Part shown: positions 31,760 to 33,076 of the stretch, in pieces
Numbering within the stretch: the first letter of the stretch is position 1
How the letters are laid out: each line of letters opens with the position of its first letter
DNA from: a virus
DNA: 33,076 nucleotides
Reading direction: 5' to 3' (one strand)
Virus record (IMG/VR): IMGVR_UViG_3300023119_000075
Location: 1 to 33,076 of that record
The notes under the pieces: generated by a model
The model's input: only the letters and a program-made list of their open reading frames with translations
The model's database searches: none
What the model was told of the DNA's origin: nothing
Program-made: the position numbers and the translations under genes

Positions 31760-33064
31760 CTACTTAGATATGCCGCCTGATCCTAAACAGGCTTCAATAT
31801 TATCATACGGTATAAACTCAGCAATTCTATTGTAATCTTGGTCTGTTGGTAGATAACAAATATTACTAGTTGTTGATTTTTTAACAGTTGTACTAGTAAT
31901 GTTTGTAATTTGACCATTAATAATTTTGCTAGGTTGTGTAACCTGTACTTTACTAGCATCTAAAACATATAAACTATTCTTTTTTACAAGTTTTTTACCA
32001 AAACGTTTTGCCGTTTTTCTAGCAGTATTTGCTACATTTAAAAAAGTTTTATCGCCTGTACTTTTGTAAATTTTTCTATGCACTTCGTTAGCAGTTTCAG
32101 CAATAGCATTTGCTTGTGTAATTGGACTTTCTACAAATTTAATATTCTGTGCTACTTGTCTTCCTACATCTTTAACTATGTTTGGCTTTTTGAATGCTTT
32201 GCCTATTAGATTTGCTCCTACTTGAGCAGCGGCACCGCTAATTGCTCTTTGTAAATCTGTAGGCAAACCTTTTATTGCACCATCTAAATTTTTAGTAAAT
32301 GCACCAACACCCTTTGTAAAGCCTTCAAATACAGGTCCTACACCTGGAATACCTGCTATTGCTCCACCTAAACCGTTTGCTAGTTTTCCTGCAACATCTC
32401 CTAATGCATTACTAAATCCACCCAATGCTTTTCCTATTGCTCCATCAATTGAACTTAATGCACTGCCTAATGCACCAGTTAAACCAGTTGTACTCAACAA
32501 ATTTTGCATTGTGCTTGGCAAACTACCTAATAAATTATTAATACCTTGACCAGCTATGCTGCTCAACCCGCCTGCAAGTCCTTGTAAAAAACTGTCTTTG
32601 ATATTTAAAACTTCGCCTTGTGTAGCATCTATAATTTGTGTTCTAACTTTGGCAGGATTAGCGGCATTTGTTGTGCCGGCATATGTTGTTGTTGGAGTGC
32701 CTACTTGTCCTGTTGCGTTTCTCACCGCATTTGTATAACCGCCTGCTAATGTGTCTGGATTTATCCAACCATTTGCTGTAAATGCTGCTGGATTTGCAAT
32801 ACCTTGTAGTGCTGCTGCTGCATTGGCTAGTTGCGGAGGAATTTGATTGCCAAGTTGTTGTAAACCTGCTCCAATAACACCTTGTGCTGCACCTCTAATA
32901 GCACCCTGTAAATTTCCTGTATTTGCGAAACCTTGTATAGCGCCAACTGTTGCAATAGCAGGTATTGGGTTTTTAGATGCTATTTGATTTACTGCATTTC
33001 CTAATATTTTATTGCTTTCTCTAATTGCTGCGTTTTTAAGTGCGCCCCCTACAACTTTAAACAT
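31760..33064 (-). CDS. Gly/Ala-rich phage protein of unknown function upstream of gp25
   Basis: A 434-residue protein. Residues 1-300 are dominated by Gly, Ala, Leu, Asn and Ser with hydrophobic stretches, for example AIATVGAIQGFANTGNLQGA, GVIGAGLQQLGNQIPPQLAN and ALGGFSNALGDVAGKLANGL. No single stretch is a convincing membrane helix, but several are amphipathic. The C-terminal third is basic (KTAKRFGKKLVKKNSLYVLD) and ends with a compact acidic tail including CYLPTDQDYNRIAEFIPYDN. The start is ATG at 33064 with GGAGG seven bases upstream; a TTG one codon earlier is less likely. It lies in the baseplate/hub region of T4-like genomes. It might be a hub, tape-measure-like or membrane-active component, but I do not recognise the family. 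Confidence 0.78.
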   Translation of the reverse strand: MFKVVGGALKNAAIRESNKILGNAVNQIASKNPIPAIATVGAIQGFANTGNLQGAIRGAAQGVIGAGLQQLGNQIPPQLANAAAALQGIANPAAFTANGWINPDTLAGGYTNAVRNATGQVGTPTTTYAGTTNAANPAKVRTQIIDATQGEVLNIKDSFLQGLAGGLSSIAGQGINNLLGSLPSTMQNLLSTTGLTGALGSALSSIDGAIGKALGGFSNALGDVAGKLANGLGGAIAGIPGVGPVFEGFTKGVGAFTKNLDGAIKGLPTDLQRAISGAAAQVGANLIGKAFKKPNIVKDVGRQVAQNIKFVESPITQANAIAETANEVHRKIYKSTGDKTFLNVANTARKTAKRFGKKLVKKNSLYVLDASKVQVTQPSKIINGQITNITSTTVKKSTTSNICYLPTDQDYNRIAEFIPYDNIEACLGSGGISK

Positions 33065-33076
33065 CAATCATCCTCC

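Noticed and set aside
33065-33067. TTG one codon upstream as start of the Gly/Ala-rich gene
   Set aside because: The ATG at 33064 is better spaced from GGAGG and is the normal codon.
1-33076. tRNA genes, CRISPR arrays, insertion sequences or attachment sites
   Set aside because: No cloverleaf-like stretch, spaced direct repeats, transposase or integrase was recognised, and nearly all bases are in coding frames.

Overview
This window is part of the late, structural region of a contractile-tailed T4-like phage, most probably a marine one such as a SAR11 or picocyanobacterial myovirus. The T4-like call rests on an unmistakable gp25-like wedge protein directly followed by a gp6-like wedge protein, then a giant baseplate-associated protein and tandem collar-type fibre genes. 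The marine call rests on low GC (about one third by eye) and on fibre N-termini and small conserved proteins I recall from marine myoviruses. The host cannot be fixed from this sequence. No tRNA, integrase, transposase, CRISPR array or DNA-replication gene was seen. Genes are packed almost end to end and no gap reaches 60 bases.

Layout. From 1 to 949 two genes run on the + strand: the C-terminal end of an ANL-type (acyl/aminoacyl-AMP forming) enzyme, then a possible GNAT-like acyltransferase. They meet a long - strand array at overlapping stop codons (946-949). Read in its own direction (right to left), that array begins with a Gly/Ala-rich unknown protein (33064-31760). It continues with gp25 (31747-31310), gp6 (31257-27793), a 4563-residue giant protein in the gp7 position (27793-14102) and a small conserved structural protein (14075-13473). 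Three paralogous fibre proteins follow: one with a phage collar C-terminus, one with a unique C-terminus and one with a possible Peptidase_G2-like C-terminus (13473-7976). Next is a pair of tandem paralogous structural proteins (7954-5842). The array ends in an accessory cassette (5791-946): a small conserved protein, two GT8-like glycosyltransferases, an unknown protein, a third GT-A-like glycosyltransferase and a radical SAM enzyme with an extra N-terminal cysteine set.

Control. Octamers close to the T4 late -10 (GATAAATA and relatives) lie 18 to 24 bases before several structural start codons. Two sigma70-type promoters sit at the 3' end of the array: TTGACA-17-TATAAT before the accessory cassette and TTGACA-17-TACAAT before the last structural gene. 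The cassette can therefore probably be transcribed independently of the late phase. Within the cassette and at several structural junctions, start and stop codons overlap (TAATG, ATGA), which suggests translational coupling.

Working idea (inference). The giant protein and the fibres form the baseplate and adhesin apparatus. The glycosyltransferases, the radical SAM enzyme and, on the other strand, the adenylating and acyltransferase-like enzymes may decorate virion surface proteins or host envelope sugars. This cluster is the part of the window most likely to hold an undescribed system.
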